Of a DNA stretch of 64,000 nucleotides, positions 44,912 through 55,159 are shown piece by piece. Below the pieces are notes generated by a model. It ran no database searches. It had not been told where the DNA came from and worked only from the letters and a program-made list of their open reading frames with translations. The stretch covers positions 16,703 to 80,702 of the forward strand of contig NZ_RQGH01000005.1 in NCBI RefSeq assembly GCF_004769635.1, in the 5' to 3' direction. Within the stretch, counting starts at the first letter, position 1; each line of letters starts with the position of its first letter. The translations under genes were made by a program, and so were the position numbers. The DNA comes from Leptospira jelokensis. GTDB taxonomy: Bacteria; Spirochaetota; Leptospiria; Leptospirales; Leptospiraceae.

Positions 44912-47900
44912 CTACACGTTTTCGATGGTCTCGAATTTAATTTTCTTTTTGTTTTTCGAGAATTCATCTTCGTAATCAGAGATATCCACTTCCAATCCTT
45001 CGGAGTCTTTGATGATGATGTCGAGTGCCAGACCTCTAAGTTCCTGTACAAGAACGTTGAAGGATTCTGGGATTCCCGGTTTGATCGAATGGATTCCTTT
45101 CACAATCGCTTCGTAAATCCTTGCACGACCGAGCATGTCATCTGACTTGATGGTGAGTAACTCTTGTAAGGTGTGTGAGGCACCATACGCTTCGAGAGCC
45201 CAAACTTCCATCTCACCGAGCCTTTGTCCCCCGAACTGCGCTTTACCACCGAGTGGTTGTTGCGTAACGAGTGAGTAAGGACCAGTAGACCTTGCATGGA
45301 TTTTGTCATCCACCAAGTGAGCCAGTTTCAACATGTAGATATATCCACAGAAGACTTGGTTAATAAATTTTTCGCCCGTTCTTCCATCGTATAACTGAAA
45401 TTTGCTGTTTTCTGGTAATCCTGCTTTTTTGCAGAACTCATGAACGTCACCTTCAGATGCTCCGTCAAAAACAGGGGTTTCAAAATTGATCCCTAGTTTT
45501 TTGGCAGCGAAACCAAGTTGGGTTTCAAAAATCTGTCCGAGGTTCATACGAGAAGGAACACCGAGTGGGTTGAGTACGATATCAACAGGAGTTCCGTCTT
45601 CCATGTATGGCATATCTTCTTGTGCCATCACACGAGCTACGACCCCTTTGTTTCCGTGACGTCCCGCCATCTTATCACCCACGAGGAGTTTTCGTTTGCG
45701 AGCCACATACACTTTCACCATTTCTTCCACGCCAGCAGCAAGTTCATCACCTGTTTCGCGGGAATAACGTTTGATATCGATCACAGTTCCTTCAAAACCG
45801 TTTGGCATACGAAGTGAGGAATCCCTTACTTCTTTTGCCTTCTCTCCAAAGATGGAGTGTAAAAGTTTGTATTCTGGAGTCAGGTCGGTTTCGCCTTTCG
45901 GTGTTACCATACCCACCAAGATGTCTCCTGGTTTTACTTCCGCACCCACACGGATCACACCGGACTCATCCAAATCACGGAACGCTTTGTCCGAAAGGTT
46001 TGGAATGTCACGAGTGATTTGTTCTTGTCCAAGTTTTGTTTCCCGAGCTTGGATTTCGAATTCTTCAATGTGGATGGAAGAGAAAACATCGTCTTTGATG
46101 ATTCGTTCTGAAATCAGAATCGCATCCTCAAAGTTGTAACCTTCCCAAGGCATAAATGCCACGAGAACGTTTCGTCCTAGGGCCAAATAACCTGCGTCAG
46201 TGGAAGGACCGTTCGCTAGGACAGTTCCTTTTTGTAAGATTTGTCCAAACTCTCCGTATTTTTCCCCTTTGATGATTTGACCTGCAACAGGTGCTCCAAC
46301 CCCAATCTCTTGCCCTTCTTTGACAACTGCTTGGAATTGAACTTCATCGGAAAGGTGGAGTTCGTGGATTTCTTTTTCTCCGTTTGGAGAAGCCACTTCA
46401 ATGCGTTCTTTCGAAACCTTACTTACCTTACCACCAGTTGTGGTGTGTAACATCGATACGTTTGGTTTTTGGTTAAAACAAGTACCTTGGTTGGTTTTTT
46501 TGAATTTAATGAGTGGGTAGTGGACAATCTCTTTGGATTGGTCTTCTTTGATCCAAACACCAGTTGCATCCACTTTGGACACAACACCATCTTTTTTGGC
46601 AACGATACAAACCCCTGCGTCGTAGGCCGCACGAGCTTCCATACCTGTTCCCACAAAGGGAGCTTCTTCCGTAAGGAGAGGCACTGCTTGGCGTTGCATG
46701 TTCGAACCCATAAGCGCACGGTTCGCATCATCATGTTCCAGGAACGGAATGAGGGCTGTGGATACAGACACAACTTGCAAAGGAGCAAGGTCCATGTACT
46801 GGATCTCAGATGGGCTACGGAAAGGGAAATCCCCTCTATGGCGGGTGGAGATGAGTTTGGAAGTGAATTCTCCCTTTTCATCCACAGCCGAACTTGACTG
46901 TGCCATATAGTGGTATTCTTCTTTGTCTGCCGTTAGGTATTCGACTTGTTTTTGGACCTTTCCATTTTTCACAAGGCGGTATGGAGTTTCAATGAACCCA
47001 TAATCATTCACCCGCGCAAAACTAGACATGGAAAGGATGAGACCAATGTTTGGACCTTCCGGCGTTTCAATTGGGCACATACGACCATAGTGTGAATAAT
47101 GAACGTCACGAACTTCAAAACCGGCTCGGTCACGAGAAAGTCCACCAGGACCAAGGGCATTTAACCTACGTTTGTGGGTAAGTTCTGCCAATGGATTGGT
47201 TTGGTCCATAAACTGAGATAGTTGCGAAGACCCAAAAAACTCATTGATCACTGCTGTGATTGGTTTGATGGAAATGAGAAGTTGCGGAGTTTGTTGTTCT
47301 GGCTCTTGTACGGTCATCCTTTCCTTGATGACTCGTTCCACTCGGGAGAATCCAAGTTTCAATTGGTTCGCAATAAGCTCACCCACAGAACGAATCCTTC
47401 TGTTTCCTAAGTGGTCAATGTCGTCTGGGTAGTAGTTTTCTGCCTCAGACATTAGCATCACAAGGTAACGAACCGTTTCAATGATGTCTTGTTTTCTTAA
47501 AACACGATCATCTGCTTTTGAGAATTCTTTTGGATTGTTAAATTCAAATTTGCTATTGATTTTGTAACGACCCACTACTCCCAAATCAAAGGTTTTGTGT
47601 GAGAAAAAGAGTCTTTTGAGTTCCGCTTCTGCGTTTTCAATCGTAGAAGGTTCCCCTGGTCTCATAATGGTATGAAACTTTTTCACAGCATCTTCGTAGT
47701 CGTTGACACCGTCTTTTTCTAAGCAGTTGATGAGAACTGGATTGTCTTTTCCTTTTGGAAATTCGATGACATCCACTTCCTTCACCTTCATTTCACGAAG
47801 GATGGAGATATTGTCTTCGTTGATTTTAGAACCAGCATCGAGCATTACCTCGCCTGTTTCCATATTGATGATATCAGCGATGGTTCGGCGGCCAATCAGA

Positions 47901-48598
47901 CGTTTGAGGTCTTTTGGATTGGCACCGGCGATTTTCATTTTGGATGAACCATAGAAGAGGCGTAATACTTCTTCGTTGGTTCCCATACCCATTGCTTTTA
48001 CAAGTAAGGTAGCTGGGAATTTTTTCTTACGGTCGATTTTGGCAACAAGGATCCCTTTGTTGTCCATTTCGAATTCCAACCAAGAACCTCGGTACGGAAT
48101 CACACGAGCAGAGAAAGTATCTCTCACTTGGTCATAAGAAAAGAAAATACCAGGAGATCTGTGTAACTGGCTTACCACTACCCTTTCGGCACCATTGATG
48201 ATGAAAGTTCCGTGGTCAGTCATCACAGGAAGGTCACCCATATAGACAACTTGTTCGCGGATTTCGCCCGTGTCTTTGATGATGAGACGAATCACAGCTT
48301 TTAGCGGAACCGCATAAGAAGAATCAGTGTCTTTGCACTCTTGGGGATCACGTTTCGGTTCTCCCAATACGTAATGGCCATATTCCATGACCATATCATT
48401 GTTTGGTGATTCAATTGGGAAGGATTCACGGAATACCGCTTCCAACCCTTGGTTCAGTCGTTTCGTCGGATCTTTCACTTCCGACTGGAGGAACCAATCA
48501 AAGGATTTTTTCTGTACGTAGATAAGATTAGGAAGTAAATTGAGGTCGGTAATTTTACCGAAATTTACCCGGTTTCTAATTTGCATTCGGGTATGCAT
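44912..48598 (-). CDS. rpoB: RNA polymerase beta subunit
   Basis: 1228 residues. Seen: the rifampicin pocket [20 protein letters not shown] near residue 460 and [38 protein letters not shown], and the C-terminal [20 protein letters not shown]. The residue matching E. coli Ser531 is Asn480 (codon at 47159-47161). The ATG at 48598 has GGGAGAG upstream; an internal Met at 48586 could also serve. Transcribed after rplL across a 125-base gap with a terminator-like hairpin. Confidence 0.99.
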   Translation of the reverse strand: MHTRMQIRNRVNFGKITDLNLLPNLIYVQKKSFDWFLQSEVKDPTKRLNQGLEAVFRESFPIESPNNDMVMEYGHYVLGEPKRDPQECKDTDSSYAVPLKAVIRLIIKDTGEIREQVVYMGDLPVMTDHGTFIINGAERVVVSQLHRSPGIFFSYDQVRDTFSARVIPYRGSWLEFEMDNKGILVAKIDRKKKFPATLLVKAMGMGTNEEVLRLFYGSSKMKIAGANPKDLKRLIGRRTIADIINMETGEVMLDAGSKINEDNISILREMKVKEVDVIEFPKGKDNPVLINCLEKDGVNDYEDAVKKFHTIMRPGEPSTIENAEAELKRLFFSHKTFDLGVVGRYKINSKFEFNNPKEFSKADDRVLRKQDIIETVRYLVMLMSEAENYYPDDIDHLGNRRIRSVGELIANQLKLGFSRVERVIKERMTVQEPEQQTPQLLISIKPITAVINEFFGSSQLSQFMDQTNPLAELTHKRRLNALGPGGLSRDRAGFEVRDVHYSHYGRMCPIETPEGPNIGLILSMSSFARVNDYGFIETPYRLVKNGKVQKQVEYLTADKEEYHYMAQSSSAVDEKGEFTSKLISTRHRGDFPFRSPSEIQYMDLAPLQVVSVSTALIPFLEHDDANRALMGSNMQRQAVPLLTEEAPFVGTGMEARAAYDAGVCIVAKKDGVVSKVDATGVWIKEDQSKEIVHYPLIKFKKTNQGTCFNQKPNVSMLHTTTGGKVSKVSKERIEVASPNGEKEIHELHLSDEVQFQAVVKEGQEIGVGAPVAGQIIKGEKYGEFGQILQKGTVLANGPSTDAGYLALGRNVLVAFMPWEGYNFEDAILISERIIKDDVFSSIHIEEFEIQARETKLGQEQITRDIPNLSDKAFRDLDESGVIRVGAEVKPGDILVGMVTPKGETDLTPEYKLLHSIFGEKAKEVRDSSLRMPNGFEGTVIDIKRYSRETGDELAAGVEEMVKVYVARKRKLLVGDKMAGRHGNKGVVARVMAQEDMPYMEDGTPVDIVLNPLGVPSRMNLGQIFETQLGFAAKKLGINFETPVFDGASEGDVHEFCKKAGLPENSKFQLYDGRTGEKFINQVFCGYIYMLKLAHLVDDKIHARSTGPYSLVTQQPLGGKAQFGGQRLGEMEVWALEAYGASHTLQELLTIKSDDMLGRARIYEAIVKGIHSIKPGIPESFNVLVQELRGLALDIIIKDSEGLEVDISDYEDEFSKNKKKIKFETIENV

Positions 48599-48645
48599 GG
48601 AATACTCTCCCTAGAGACGTCAAAATAATAGATGGTATGATAAAC

Positions 48646-48686
48646 GAAAAAATAGAGGTGGGGACGCCTACGGCCTCCCTGCCTCT
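48646..48686 (-). terminator. Attenuator-like hairpin between rplL and rpoB
   Basis: On the minus strand, AGAGG-CA-GGGA pairs with TCCC-CA-CCTCT around a small inner hairpin (GCCGTAGGC), followed by ATTTTTT. It lies between rplL and rpoB, as a partial terminator does in E. coli, where it sets polymerase output below ribosomal-protein output. It must be leaky if rpoBC rely on the upstream promoter. Confidence 0.75.
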
Positions 48687-48723
48687 AAGTTTTTGAAGAC
48701 TGGGTTTAAAAATTGGCAACCGA

Positions 48724-49107
48724 TTAACCGGCAGCAGCAACTTCTACTTGAGCCCCAACACCTTCGAGTTTTTTCTTAATATCAGCAGCTTCGTCTTTAG
48801 AAACCCCTTCTTTCACTGATTTTCCACCAGCTTCTACAAGAGTTTTCGCATCTGCCAATCCAAGACCAGTGATTTCGCGAACGAGTTTGATAACGTCGAT
48901 CTTTTTGTCACCGTGTGCTTTCAAGATAACATTGAAAGTTGCTGGTTCTTCAGCAGCAGCAGCGCCACCACCTGCACCCGCAACAGCCGCTACCGCAACC
49001 GGTGCAGCAGCAGAAATCCCGAATTTCTCCTCCATCTTTTTCACTAGGTCAGCAGCCTGAACTAATGTAAGACTTCCAATTTGTTCTAATAGCGCGTCAA
49101 CAGACAT
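48724..49107 (-). CDS. rplL: Ribosomal protein L7/L12
   Basis: 127 residues. Forms the stalk that recruits translation factors. Seen: the N-terminal dimerisation segment [20 protein letters not shown], an Ala- and Gly-rich hinge near residue 40, and the C-terminal domain [20 protein letters not shown]. Between rplJ and rpoB. Confidence 0.98.
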   Translation of the reverse strand: MSVDALLEQIGSLTLVQAADLVKKMEEKFGISAAAPVAVAAVAGAGGGAAAAEEPATFNVILKAHGDKKIDVIKLVREITGLGLADAKTLVEAGGKSVKEGVSKDEAADIKKKLEGVGAQVEVAAAG

Positions 49108-49142
49108 CTATATTCTCCTTATCCTACTAATCACTATGATTA

Positions 49143-49676
49143 CTAATTGCCGTTTTTCTCGGCTACAGCATTGATGGCGCGTGCCAATGATGCCATGATT
49201 TGATTGATTCCGGAAGCAATTTGCGTCGCAGGAGCATTGATCCCACGAGCCACTTGCGCAAGAAGTTCTTGTTTGGACGGAAGTCCAGCAATCGCTTCTA
49301 CTCCAGACTTACCCAAAACCTCACCGTCCATATAGCCAGTTTTGATTTCGAGTTCCTTCTTATCTTTTGCAAAGTCCTTACATACTTTTGCTACTGCTGG
49401 AAGTGCATCCAGAGAGAAAATCGCTGCAAGTGGTCCTTTGTAAACATCTCCAAAATCAATGGAGTTGTTTTTATGTTCAGAAGACTCTTTTAATGCACGG
49501 AGGAAAAGGTTGTTTTTGATTACCTTCATCTCCGATCCTTCCTTGCGAAGTTTCGCACGAAGGTTGGACATATCTTCAACAGTTAAACCGCTGTAAGATG
49601 CTAAAATAAAGTTAGGTCGTTTTTCCAAACGACTCTTTAGTTCAGATACTGCTTCAATTTTAGATGGATTTGCCAT
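49143..49676 (-). CDS. rplJ: Ribosomal protein L10
   Basis: 177 residues. Base of the L7/L12 stalk. Seen: the N-terminal [20 protein letters not shown] and [20 protein letters not shown]. In E. coli it autoregulates via the leader, but here only 12 bases separate it from rplA, so no room is left for a leader of that type. Confidence 0.97.
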   Translation of the reverse strand: MANPSKIEAVSELKSRLEKRPNFILASYSGLTVEDMSNLRAKLRKEGSEMKVIKNNLFLRALKESSEHKNNSIDFGDVYKGPLAAIFSLDALPAVAKVCKDFAKDKKELEIKTGYMDGEVLGKSGVEAIAGLPSKQELLAQVARGINAPATQIASGINQIMASLARAINAVAEKNGN

Positions 49677-49688
49677 GTTTCTTACTCG

Positions 49689-50381
49689 TTATATGTTCGC
49701 GTTTACTAGTTCTTTTACATCGACTTTGACGCCGATTCCCATAGTCGCTGCTACTGAGAAAGACTTGAGGTAATCACCTTTCGCATCGGAAGGTTTGTCT
49801 TTCATAAGAGCCGCAACAACAGCATTGATGTTGTCAGAAAGTTTGTCGTCAGAGAAGGAACATTTCCCTACTCCTAAGTGAACCACTCCCCCTTTGTCAG
49901 GACGGTATTCAATTCGACCCGCTTTCAACTCTTTCACTGCTTTTGATACGTCAGTTGTCACTGTTCCCGCTTTTGGTTTTGGCATAAGGCCTTTACGACC
50001 AAGAACTGGACCCAGTTTACCAACTTCTTTCATCATGTCAGGTGTTGCCACACAAGCATCAAAATCAGTCCAACCACCAGATACCTTCTCGATTAAGTCC
50101 ATATCACCTACGAAATCAGCACCCGCCTCTCTCGCTTCGTTTTGTTTGTCTCCTTTACAGAAAACCAAAACTTTAATCGTTTTTCCTGTTCCGTGTGGAA
50201 GAGAGATAGTCCCTCTTACGTTTTGGAGAGATTTATAATTGATTTTTGTCGAGATCTCTAAAGTTCCGTCGAACTTTGAGTAACTGGTCGCTTTCGCTAA
50301 ACCGACTGCCTCACCAAGGGTATAAGCCTTTGTGCGATCGACTTTCTCTTTGAGTTGGATGTATTTTTTGCCGCGTTTCAT
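49689..50381 (-). CDS. rplA: Ribosomal protein L1
   Basis: 230 residues. Mobile stalk near the E site; in E. coli it represses its operon. Seen: NVRGTISLPHGTGKTIKVLV, ATPDMMKEVGKLGPVLGRKG and LMPKPKAGTVTTDVSKAVKE. Between rplK and rplJ. Confidence 0.98.
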   Translation of the reverse strand: MKRGKKYIQLKEKVDRTKAYTLGEAVGLAKATSYSKFDGTLEISTKINYKSLQNVRGTISLPHGTGKTIKVLVFCKGDKQNEAREAGADFVGDMDLIEKVSGGWTDFDACVATPDMMKEVGKLGPVLGRKGLMPKPKAGTVTTDVSKAVKELKAGRIEYRPDKGGVVHLGVGKCSFSDDKLSDNINAVVAALMKDKPSDAKGDYLKSFSVAATMGIGVKVDVKELVNANI

Positions 50382-50406
50382 GACTTCGGTTCCCGTTTCC
50401 TAATGA

Positions 50407-50832
50407 TTACTCGACGTTAACACCCATGGAACGGCATGTCCCAGCAATGATCTTCACTGCTGCATCCATATCGTTTGCATTGAGGTCTTCCATCTTCGTT
50501 TTTGCAATTTCTTCTAGTTGTGCGCGTTTGATTGTTCCCACTTTCACAGTGTGTGGAGTGGCAGACCCACCTTGGAGTCCAAGTGCCTTCATCACAAGAA
50601 GGGCTGCAGGAGGAGATTTTGTGACGAATGTAAAACTTCTATCAGAATAAACAGTGATCACCACTGGGAGTTTGAGTCCCATTTGGTTTTTTGATCTCTC
50701 ATTGAACTGTTTACAAAATTCCATGATATTGAGTCCGGCCTGACCAAGTGCAGGGCCTACCGGTGGAGCTGGGTTTGCTTTCCCTGCTTCTACTTGGAGT
50801 TTAATTTGTTTTACTACTTTCTTTGCAGCCAT
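50407..50832 (-). CDS. rplK: Ribosomal protein L11
   Basis: 141 residues, the usual length. Binds the GTPase-centre RNA, the thiostrepton site. Seen: [20 protein letters not shown] at the start and [20 protein letters not shown] in the middle. It follows nusG after 39 bases. Confidence 0.98.
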   Translation of the reverse strand: MAAKKVVKQIKLQVEAGKANPAPPVGPALGQAGLNIMEFCKQFNERSKNQMGLKLPVVITVYSDRSFTFVTKSPPAALLVMKALGLQGGSATPHTVKVGTIKRAQLEEIAKTKMEDLNANDMDAAVKIIAGTCRSMGVNVE

Positions 50833-50871
50833 CTCGTTTCAAGTTCCTTACTAAAAGTCAATCTATCAGTT

Positions 50872-51426
50872 CTATTGTTCCGATTTTACTTGGAGGTAAT
50901 CCAACTCCACTGGAGTGGATCTTCCGAAAATTTCGACTCGGACACGAAGCCTTCCCTTATCAGGGAAAATTTCATCTACGAGGCCTGTGAAATTAGCAAA
51001 CGGACCATCTATAATTTTTAATGTCTCACCCACTTTGAAAAGGAAACGCGGTCTCGAAACTTCTTCCGATTCCACACTTCCCACATCACTGAAGAGATTT
51101 TTGATCTCATCAAGCGAAAGTGGCTCCGGACCTTTTCCTTTTCCGCCTACAAACGTAGACACAGAAGGTAAGTTCTGGATTTTAAACCGAAGGTCATCTG
51201 TCATGTTCATCTCAACCAGAACATAACCAGGCATCAGCTTTTTCTTTGTGACCTTCTTTTTGCCGTTTTTCATTTCGGCAACTTCCATCGAAGGAATCTT
51301 CACTGAAAAGATTTGGTCTTCCAGTTTTTGTTGTTGGACCATCCTTTCAATGTTTGTCTTCACCTTATTCTCGTGACCGGAATAAGTCTGAAGCACATAC
51401 CATTTTTTATCTAAAGAATCGCCCAC
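50872..51426 (-). CDS. nusG: Transcription factor NusG
   Basis: About 184 residues. Modulates elongation and termination and can couple the polymerase to the ribosome. Seen: KKWYVLQTYSGHENKVKTNI near the N-terminus, PGYVLVEMNMTDDLRFKIQN, and a KOW domain (IDGPFANFTGLVDEIFPDKG). The start is a GTG at 51426, nine bases after secE; this is favoured because it gives the normal N-terminus. A longer reading frame through secE is rejected. Confidence 0.96.
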   Translation of the reverse strand: MGDSLDKKWYVLQTYSGHENKVKTNIERMVQQQKLEDQIFSVKIPSMEVAEMKNGKKKVTKKKLMPGYVLVEMNMTDDLRFKIQNLPSVSTFVGGKGKGPEPLSLDEIKNLFSDVGSVESEEVSRPRFLFKVGETLKIIDGPFANFTGLVDEIFPDKGRLRVRVEIFGRSTPVELDYLQVKSEQ

Positions 51427-51434
51427 TTCCCTAC

Positions 51435-51623
51435 CTATGTTCCTAATGCCCAGAACCACTTTAACAGTTTCAAGAATACAAAATCCGAAGCTGATAAAAA
51501 TAGGGAAAAGATAAATACTGTAACTAGGACTACAACGGTAGAACTCACCACTTCTTGGCGCGTTGGCCAATGTACTTTTTCAAGTTCTGCTTTACATTCC
51601 TGAATGAAACTCGTAGCTTTCAT
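51435..51623 (-). CDS. secE: Protein translocase subunit SecE
   Basis: 62 residues with a single membrane segment ([19 protein letters not shown]), the short one-span form. Seen: [20 protein letters not shown], the conserved amphipathic helix that clamps SecY. Located between tRNA-Trp and nusG. The ribosomal protein L33 gene often found here is absent. Confidence 0.95.
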   Translation of the reverse strand: MKATSFIQECKAELEKVHWPTRQEVVSSTVVVLVTVFIFSLFLSASDFVFLKLLKWFWALGT

Positions 51624-51662
51624 TGATCCTTGTCCTGTTCTCTAATTCTATATTCCGTAGTT

Positions 51663-51736
<74 letters not shown>

Positions 51737-51741
51737 AAACA

Positions 51742-51815
<74 letters not shown>

Positions 51816-51861
51816 ACGTTTCCCACCCAAGCGCGGGTTTCCAAGCGAGGCTAGGTTTTTT

Positions 51862-51891
51862 ACACTATTTTAAATGAGGCTCATTGGTCAA
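51862..51891 (-). promoter_or_regulatory. Candidate promoter for the tRNA/secE/ribosomal cluster
   Basis: On the minus strand, TTGACC (51891-51886) and TAGTGT (51867-51862) with an 18-base spacer. A good -35 and a poorer -10, about 50 bases ahead of tRNA-Thr. It is a possible start for the 30-kb cluster. Confidence 0.4.
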
Positions 51892-52026
51892 TGGAAAATG
51901 AGTTTATTTCCTGGAATTGATGAAAAAACAGGAAAATTGGTGAATTTCCCTTGTGATTTTAGTTGTGGATTTCCCCGTTCGATAATAGAACCATGTGGGA
52001 AACACCCACCGCATAAGGAATGATTC

Positions 52027-52719
52027 GTGGCGAAACCGTTTGTAGAATTAGAAGCACAAATTCCCGATTTAGTAAAGGCAAAATCTAAAATTGTCGTCCG
52101 CTCTTCTCGGATGAATCGCCAACTCGAACAGTATGTGCTTGGACTCATCACAAACATCCTTAAGGAAGTGGGCCAGTCCCAATTTGTGGAGATGTTATAC
52201 ACCATCTCCAAAGAACTCACAATCAATGGAATCAAAGCCAACCAAAAACGGGTTTTTTTTGAAGACGAGGGACTCGACATCACAGACGAAACGGATTATT
52301 TCAAAGGGATCAAAGAGTATTCGAAAAAGTTTTCCGAAAAAATGGCGGATGAATACGGAAAACGATGCCTTGCCCGCGGTGTCTATGTGCAAATCAAATT
52401 CCACTACTGCTTGGATGGACTCCTAGTCGAAGTGACAAACAATACCCCCGTAATCAAAACCGAAGAAGTCCGGATGCGGGAAAAAATGAAAAAGTCCATG
52501 GGTTATAATGACATTGCTGAATTCTATATGGACAATATGGACAATACGGAAGGTGCAGGACTTGGAATTGCCCTCATCATGATCCTTCTTAAAAACGAAG
52601 GGGTTGACCCCAATTTATTTCGGATCATCACTCATGAAGATAGAACGGTAGCAAGGGTTGAAATCCCATTTAACGACAATTATGTGTCGTTCCGAAGTGC
52701 GGAACTGGCAGAGATTTAA
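52027..52719 (+). CDS. GHKL-type ATPase-domain protein
   Basis: 230 residues. A single HATPase-like domain in its second half: an N-box-like KELTINGIKANQKR, DGLLVEVTNNTPV, and a G-box-like NTEGAGLGIALIMILL. It lacks a histidine phospho-acceptor domain and membrane segments, so it is not a standard sensor kinase. RsbW-like anti-sigma kinases and other GHKL proteins have comparable layouts, but the exact role is unknown. The start is a GTG at 52027 with AAGGA seven bases upstream. It is divergent from the ribosomal cluster. Confidence 0.75.
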   Translation: MAKPFVELEAQIPDLVKAKSKIVVRSSRMNRQLEQYVLGLITNILKEVGQSQFVEMLYTISKELTINGIKANQKRVFFEDEGLDITDETDYFKGIKEYSKKFSEKMADEYGKRCLARGVYVQIKFHYCLDGLLVEVTNNTPVIKTEEVRMREKMKKSMGYNDIAEFYMDNMDNTEGAGLGIALIMILLKNEGVDPNLFRIITHEDRTVARVEIPFNDNYVSFRSAELAEI

Positions 52720-52792
52720 TTCGTTTTTCCCCCTCCCCTAATGATTTAGTTTTGTATCGACCTAGGTTCCGCTGTTTTTGAAACTGGCGGAC

Positions 52793-53560
52793 ATGGAACT
52801 AAAAGGTGCAAACATTCTCGTCACTGGCTCGGCTGGTGGACTCGGAAAGGCAATGGCTTACCGATTGGGTAAGTCGGGAGCCAATATCATTCTCTCAGAC
52901 ATCCAAAAAGATTTATTGGACGAAACCGTTTCCCTCTTCCAAAAAGAAGGGATTAAAACCAAAGGCATCGTTGCCAATGTGGCCAAAGAAGAAGACAGCA
53001 TTCGGCTCATGGACGAAGCTTGTGCTTTCCAAGGAAGCCTAGATGTTGCCATTCTGAACGCAGGCATTCTCCGTGATGGCCTCCTTGTTCGGGTCGACAA
53101 AGAAACGGGCAAAGTAAAAGGCAAGATGGGAATTGACCAATGGCAGTCGGTCATCGATGTCAATTTGACCGGTGTCTTCTTAACAGGTAGAGAAGCGGCA
53201 GCCAAAATGGTGGAACAAAAAAAGGGAGTCATTATCCCCATTGCATCCATCGCCATGCATGGAAATTCAGGACAAACGAATTACAGTGCTGCAAAAGCAG
53301 GTGTTGCTGCGATGACGGTGACTTGGTCCAAAGAACTTGCGAAGTTTGGAATCCGAGTGGCAGGGATTGCTCCAGGTTTTATCGGAACCGAAATGGTTTT
53401 AAAAGACATGAACCCAGAAGCACTTGCAAAGTGGAAATCCATCATCCCAGTCGGAAGGCTTGGGGAACCAGATGAAATTGCGTCTACCGCAGAATTTATC
53501 ATCATGAATGATTTGGTCACAGGTGTGGTCTTAGAAATTTCAGGTGGTGTACGAATCTAA
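52793..53560 (+). CDS. Short-chain dehydrogenase/reductase (FabG-like)
   Basis: About 255 residues. Seen: Rossmann motif [11 protein letters not shown] near residue 15, NAG in LNAGILRDG, and the catalytic Ser-Tyr-Lys set in [20 protein letters not shown]. Closest to 3-oxoacyl-ACP reductases, though many substrates are possible. A short insert ([13 protein letters not shown]) sits before the helix at residue about 110. The ATG at 52793 is chosen; a TTG at 52778 would add five residues. A strong terminator follows. Confidence 0.88.
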   Translation: MELKGANILVTGSAGGLGKAMAYRLGKSGANIILSDIQKDLLDETVSLFQKEGIKTKGIVANVAKEEDSIRLMDEACAFQGSLDVAILNAGILRDGLLVRVDKETGKVKGKMGIDQWQSVIDVNLTGVFLTGREAAAKMVEQKKGVIIPIASIAMHGNSGQTNYSAAKAGVAAMTVTWSKELAKFGIRVAGIAPGFIGTEMVLKDMNPEALAKWKSIIPVGRLGEPDEIASTAEFIIMNDLVTGVVLEISGGVRI

Positions 53561-53569
53561 CTTCGATTA

Positions 53570-53613
53570 AATCTTTTTTGCCTCTTTTTATAGCAAGAGA
53601 GGTAAAAAAGATT
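53570..53613 (+). terminator. Terminator after the SDR gene
   Basis: Sixteen-base arms, AATCTTTTTTGCCTCT and AGAGGTAAAAAAGATT, pair completely with one G-T wobble around a 12-base loop. The stem's own T-run serves for termination. It separates the SDR gene from the ArsR-type gene. Confidence 0.8.
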
Positions 53614-53694
53614 TTGGACAGATCGTTCAGTCAATTGATCATTTTTTTAACCGCACGTAAAATTTTCGTAGGTAATTTGAGGATGATTTCGTCA

Positions 53695-53717
53695 TAAGGA
53701 TATAACGGAAATCCTTA
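53695..53717. promoter_or_regulatory. Inverted repeat just upstream of the ArsR-type gene
   Basis: TAAGGAT and ATCCTTA with a nine-base spacer, three bases before the ATG. It could be the operator of the regulator itself. The arms also contain the purine-rich run that would be expected for a ribosome-binding site, but 20 bases from the ATG. Confidence 0.4.
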
Positions 53718-53720
53718 CCG

Positions 53721-54020
53721 ATGAAAATAAAAACAGAACTCTCGAAACAACAATTGGAACAAGCGATCAAAGGCATCCAAGGCATTGCCCACCCAATCCG
53801 CTTACTCATCCTTTACACTTTAGCCAAAGAAGAAAAGACCGTTGGCGAACTTGTTGAACTATTAGGAACCAGCCAATCAGCTGCTTCACAACACCTTAGC
53901 AAAATGAAAAACAATGGGATCTTGGAATCAAGGAAATCTTCAAACCAAGTTTTCTATCGACTGAAAGATGCTAAGTTTAAGGACCTCATCCAAACCATTG
54001 TAAAAGTGTATAAAAAGTAA
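53721..54020 (+). CDS. ArsR-family transcriptional regulator
   Basis: 99 residues. A winged-helix DNA-binding protein: AHPIRLLILYTLAKEEKTVG, the recognition helix TSQSAASQHLSKMKNNGIL, and RKSSNQVFYRL in the wing. There is no Cys in the metal-binding helix, so it is not a typical metal sensor; non-metal relatives such as NolR exist. The ligand is unknown. It converges with hldD with a three-base gap. Confidence 0.9.
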   Translation: MKIKTELSKQQLEQAIKGIQGIAHPIRLLILYTLAKEEKTVGELVELLGTSQSAASQHLSKMKNNGILESRKSSNQVFYRLKDAKFKDLIQTIVKVYKK

Positions 54021-54023
54021 GCA

Positions 54024-54995
54024 TTATTTCGCTTCGAGTTCTAAGAGGCGAACATATTCCTGAATTGCATCCTGGAGGTTGGTAAAACCAAAGGGATACC
54101 CTACTTTGGTTAATTTGTCCATGTCTGCGCAGGTGTAGTATTGGTATTTGCCTCTCAACGAATCGGGCATGTCTACATACTCAATGTTTACTTGTTTGTT
54201 CATGGCCTGAAAGAGTGCGGAAGCTAAATCATTCCAGGTTTCCGCCATTCCCCTCCCCACATTGTACAATCCGTACTTCCGTTCACTGAGTAAATAAATG
54301 CTAATCTTACTTGCATCTTTTACATAGAGGAAATCACGTTTTTGTTCCCCATCTTTGTATTCTGGTTTGTAAGATTTAAACAGTTTGAGTTTTCCTGTAT
54401 CTCGGATTTGTTCGTATCCTTTGAGGACTAAACTTCGCATGTCACCCTTATGGGCTTCTCCATATCCAAACACATTAAAGTATTTTAGCCCAATGAGTTT
54501 GTCCGCTATCTTTGTTTTTTTGGCATACAAATCAAAAAGATGTTTGGAATACCCGTACATATTGAGTGGTTTTAAATTGTCAATGGGAGCTTTGTCGTCA
54601 TAACCAAATTCCCCTTCTCCATATGTGGCTGCACTTGAAGCATATAAAAATGGCAAATTTTTCCCTACAGCAAATTCTGCAAGTTTTCTCGTATAATGGA
54701 AGTTATTCTGCATCAAGTAAGTGGCGTCTTTTTCTGTGGTAGCAGAACAAGCACCTAGGTGGTAAATTTCAGAAATTTCGGAAAGGATTGGATGACCAGA
54801 ATCTAAAAACGATTCAAACTGGTTTTTTTCATAGTAGTCTCTGAAAAAATTCCTCTGGAGGTTTTTCCATTTTTCAGAAGTGCCCAAATGGTCCACAACC
54901 AAGATGTCCGTATTTCCATTATGATTGAGGTCTTCGATGATTTGTGAGCCGATAAGACCCGCACCGCCTGTGACTAAGGTGAGTTTTTTTGCCAT
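54024..54995 (-). CDS. hldD: ADP-L-glycero-D-manno-heptose 6-epimerase
   Basis: 323 residues. Last step in making ADP-heptose for the lipopolysaccharide inner core. Seen: the NAD-binding TGGAGLIGSQIIEDLN at the start, the family-specific HLGTSEKWKNLQ near residue 37, YASSAATYGEGE with the catalytic Ser, and MYGYSKHLFD with the Tyr-x3-Lys pair. It supports a heptose-containing lipopolysaccharide. UbiD lies upstream after 164 bases. Confidence 0.93.
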   Translation of the reverse strand: MAKKLTLVTGGAGLIGSQIIEDLNHNGNTDILVVDHLGTSEKWKNLQRNFFRDYYEKNQFESFLDSGHPILSEISEIYHLGACSATTEKDATYLMQNNFHYTRKLAEFAVGKNLPFLYASSAATYGEGEFGYDDKAPIDNLKPLNMYGYSKHLFDLYAKKTKIADKLIGLKYFNVFGYGEAHKGDMRSLVLKGYEQIRDTGKLKLFKSYKPEYKDGEQKRDFLYVKDASKISIYLLSERKYGLYNVGRGMAETWNDLASALFQAMNKQVNIEYVDMPDSLRGKYQYYTCADMDKLTKVGYPFGFTNLQDAIQEYVRLLELEAK

Positions 54996-55159
54996 TACTC
55001 TGATGATTCTTTTTTTCTAAGGGATTCTATCTATCAACTTTTCACTTGGATTTTGGAAAAGATTTTTGGATACCGCCACGAGGTCCACGCCAAACCAGTT
55101 GGGATAAAGGCAGTGCTCTTCTGTTCTACGGAATCCAAAAACAAAACATCGAACATTAC

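Noticed and set aside
51427..51570. A longer nusG frame that runs through secE
   Set aside because: The extra residues are unlike NusG and overlap secE; the GTG at 51426 gives the normal N-terminus.
55034..55156. A 40-codon frame on the minus strand just after ubiD (starts MFDVLFLDSVEQKST)
   Set aside because: No recognisable family and no clear ribosome-binding site; could be chance.
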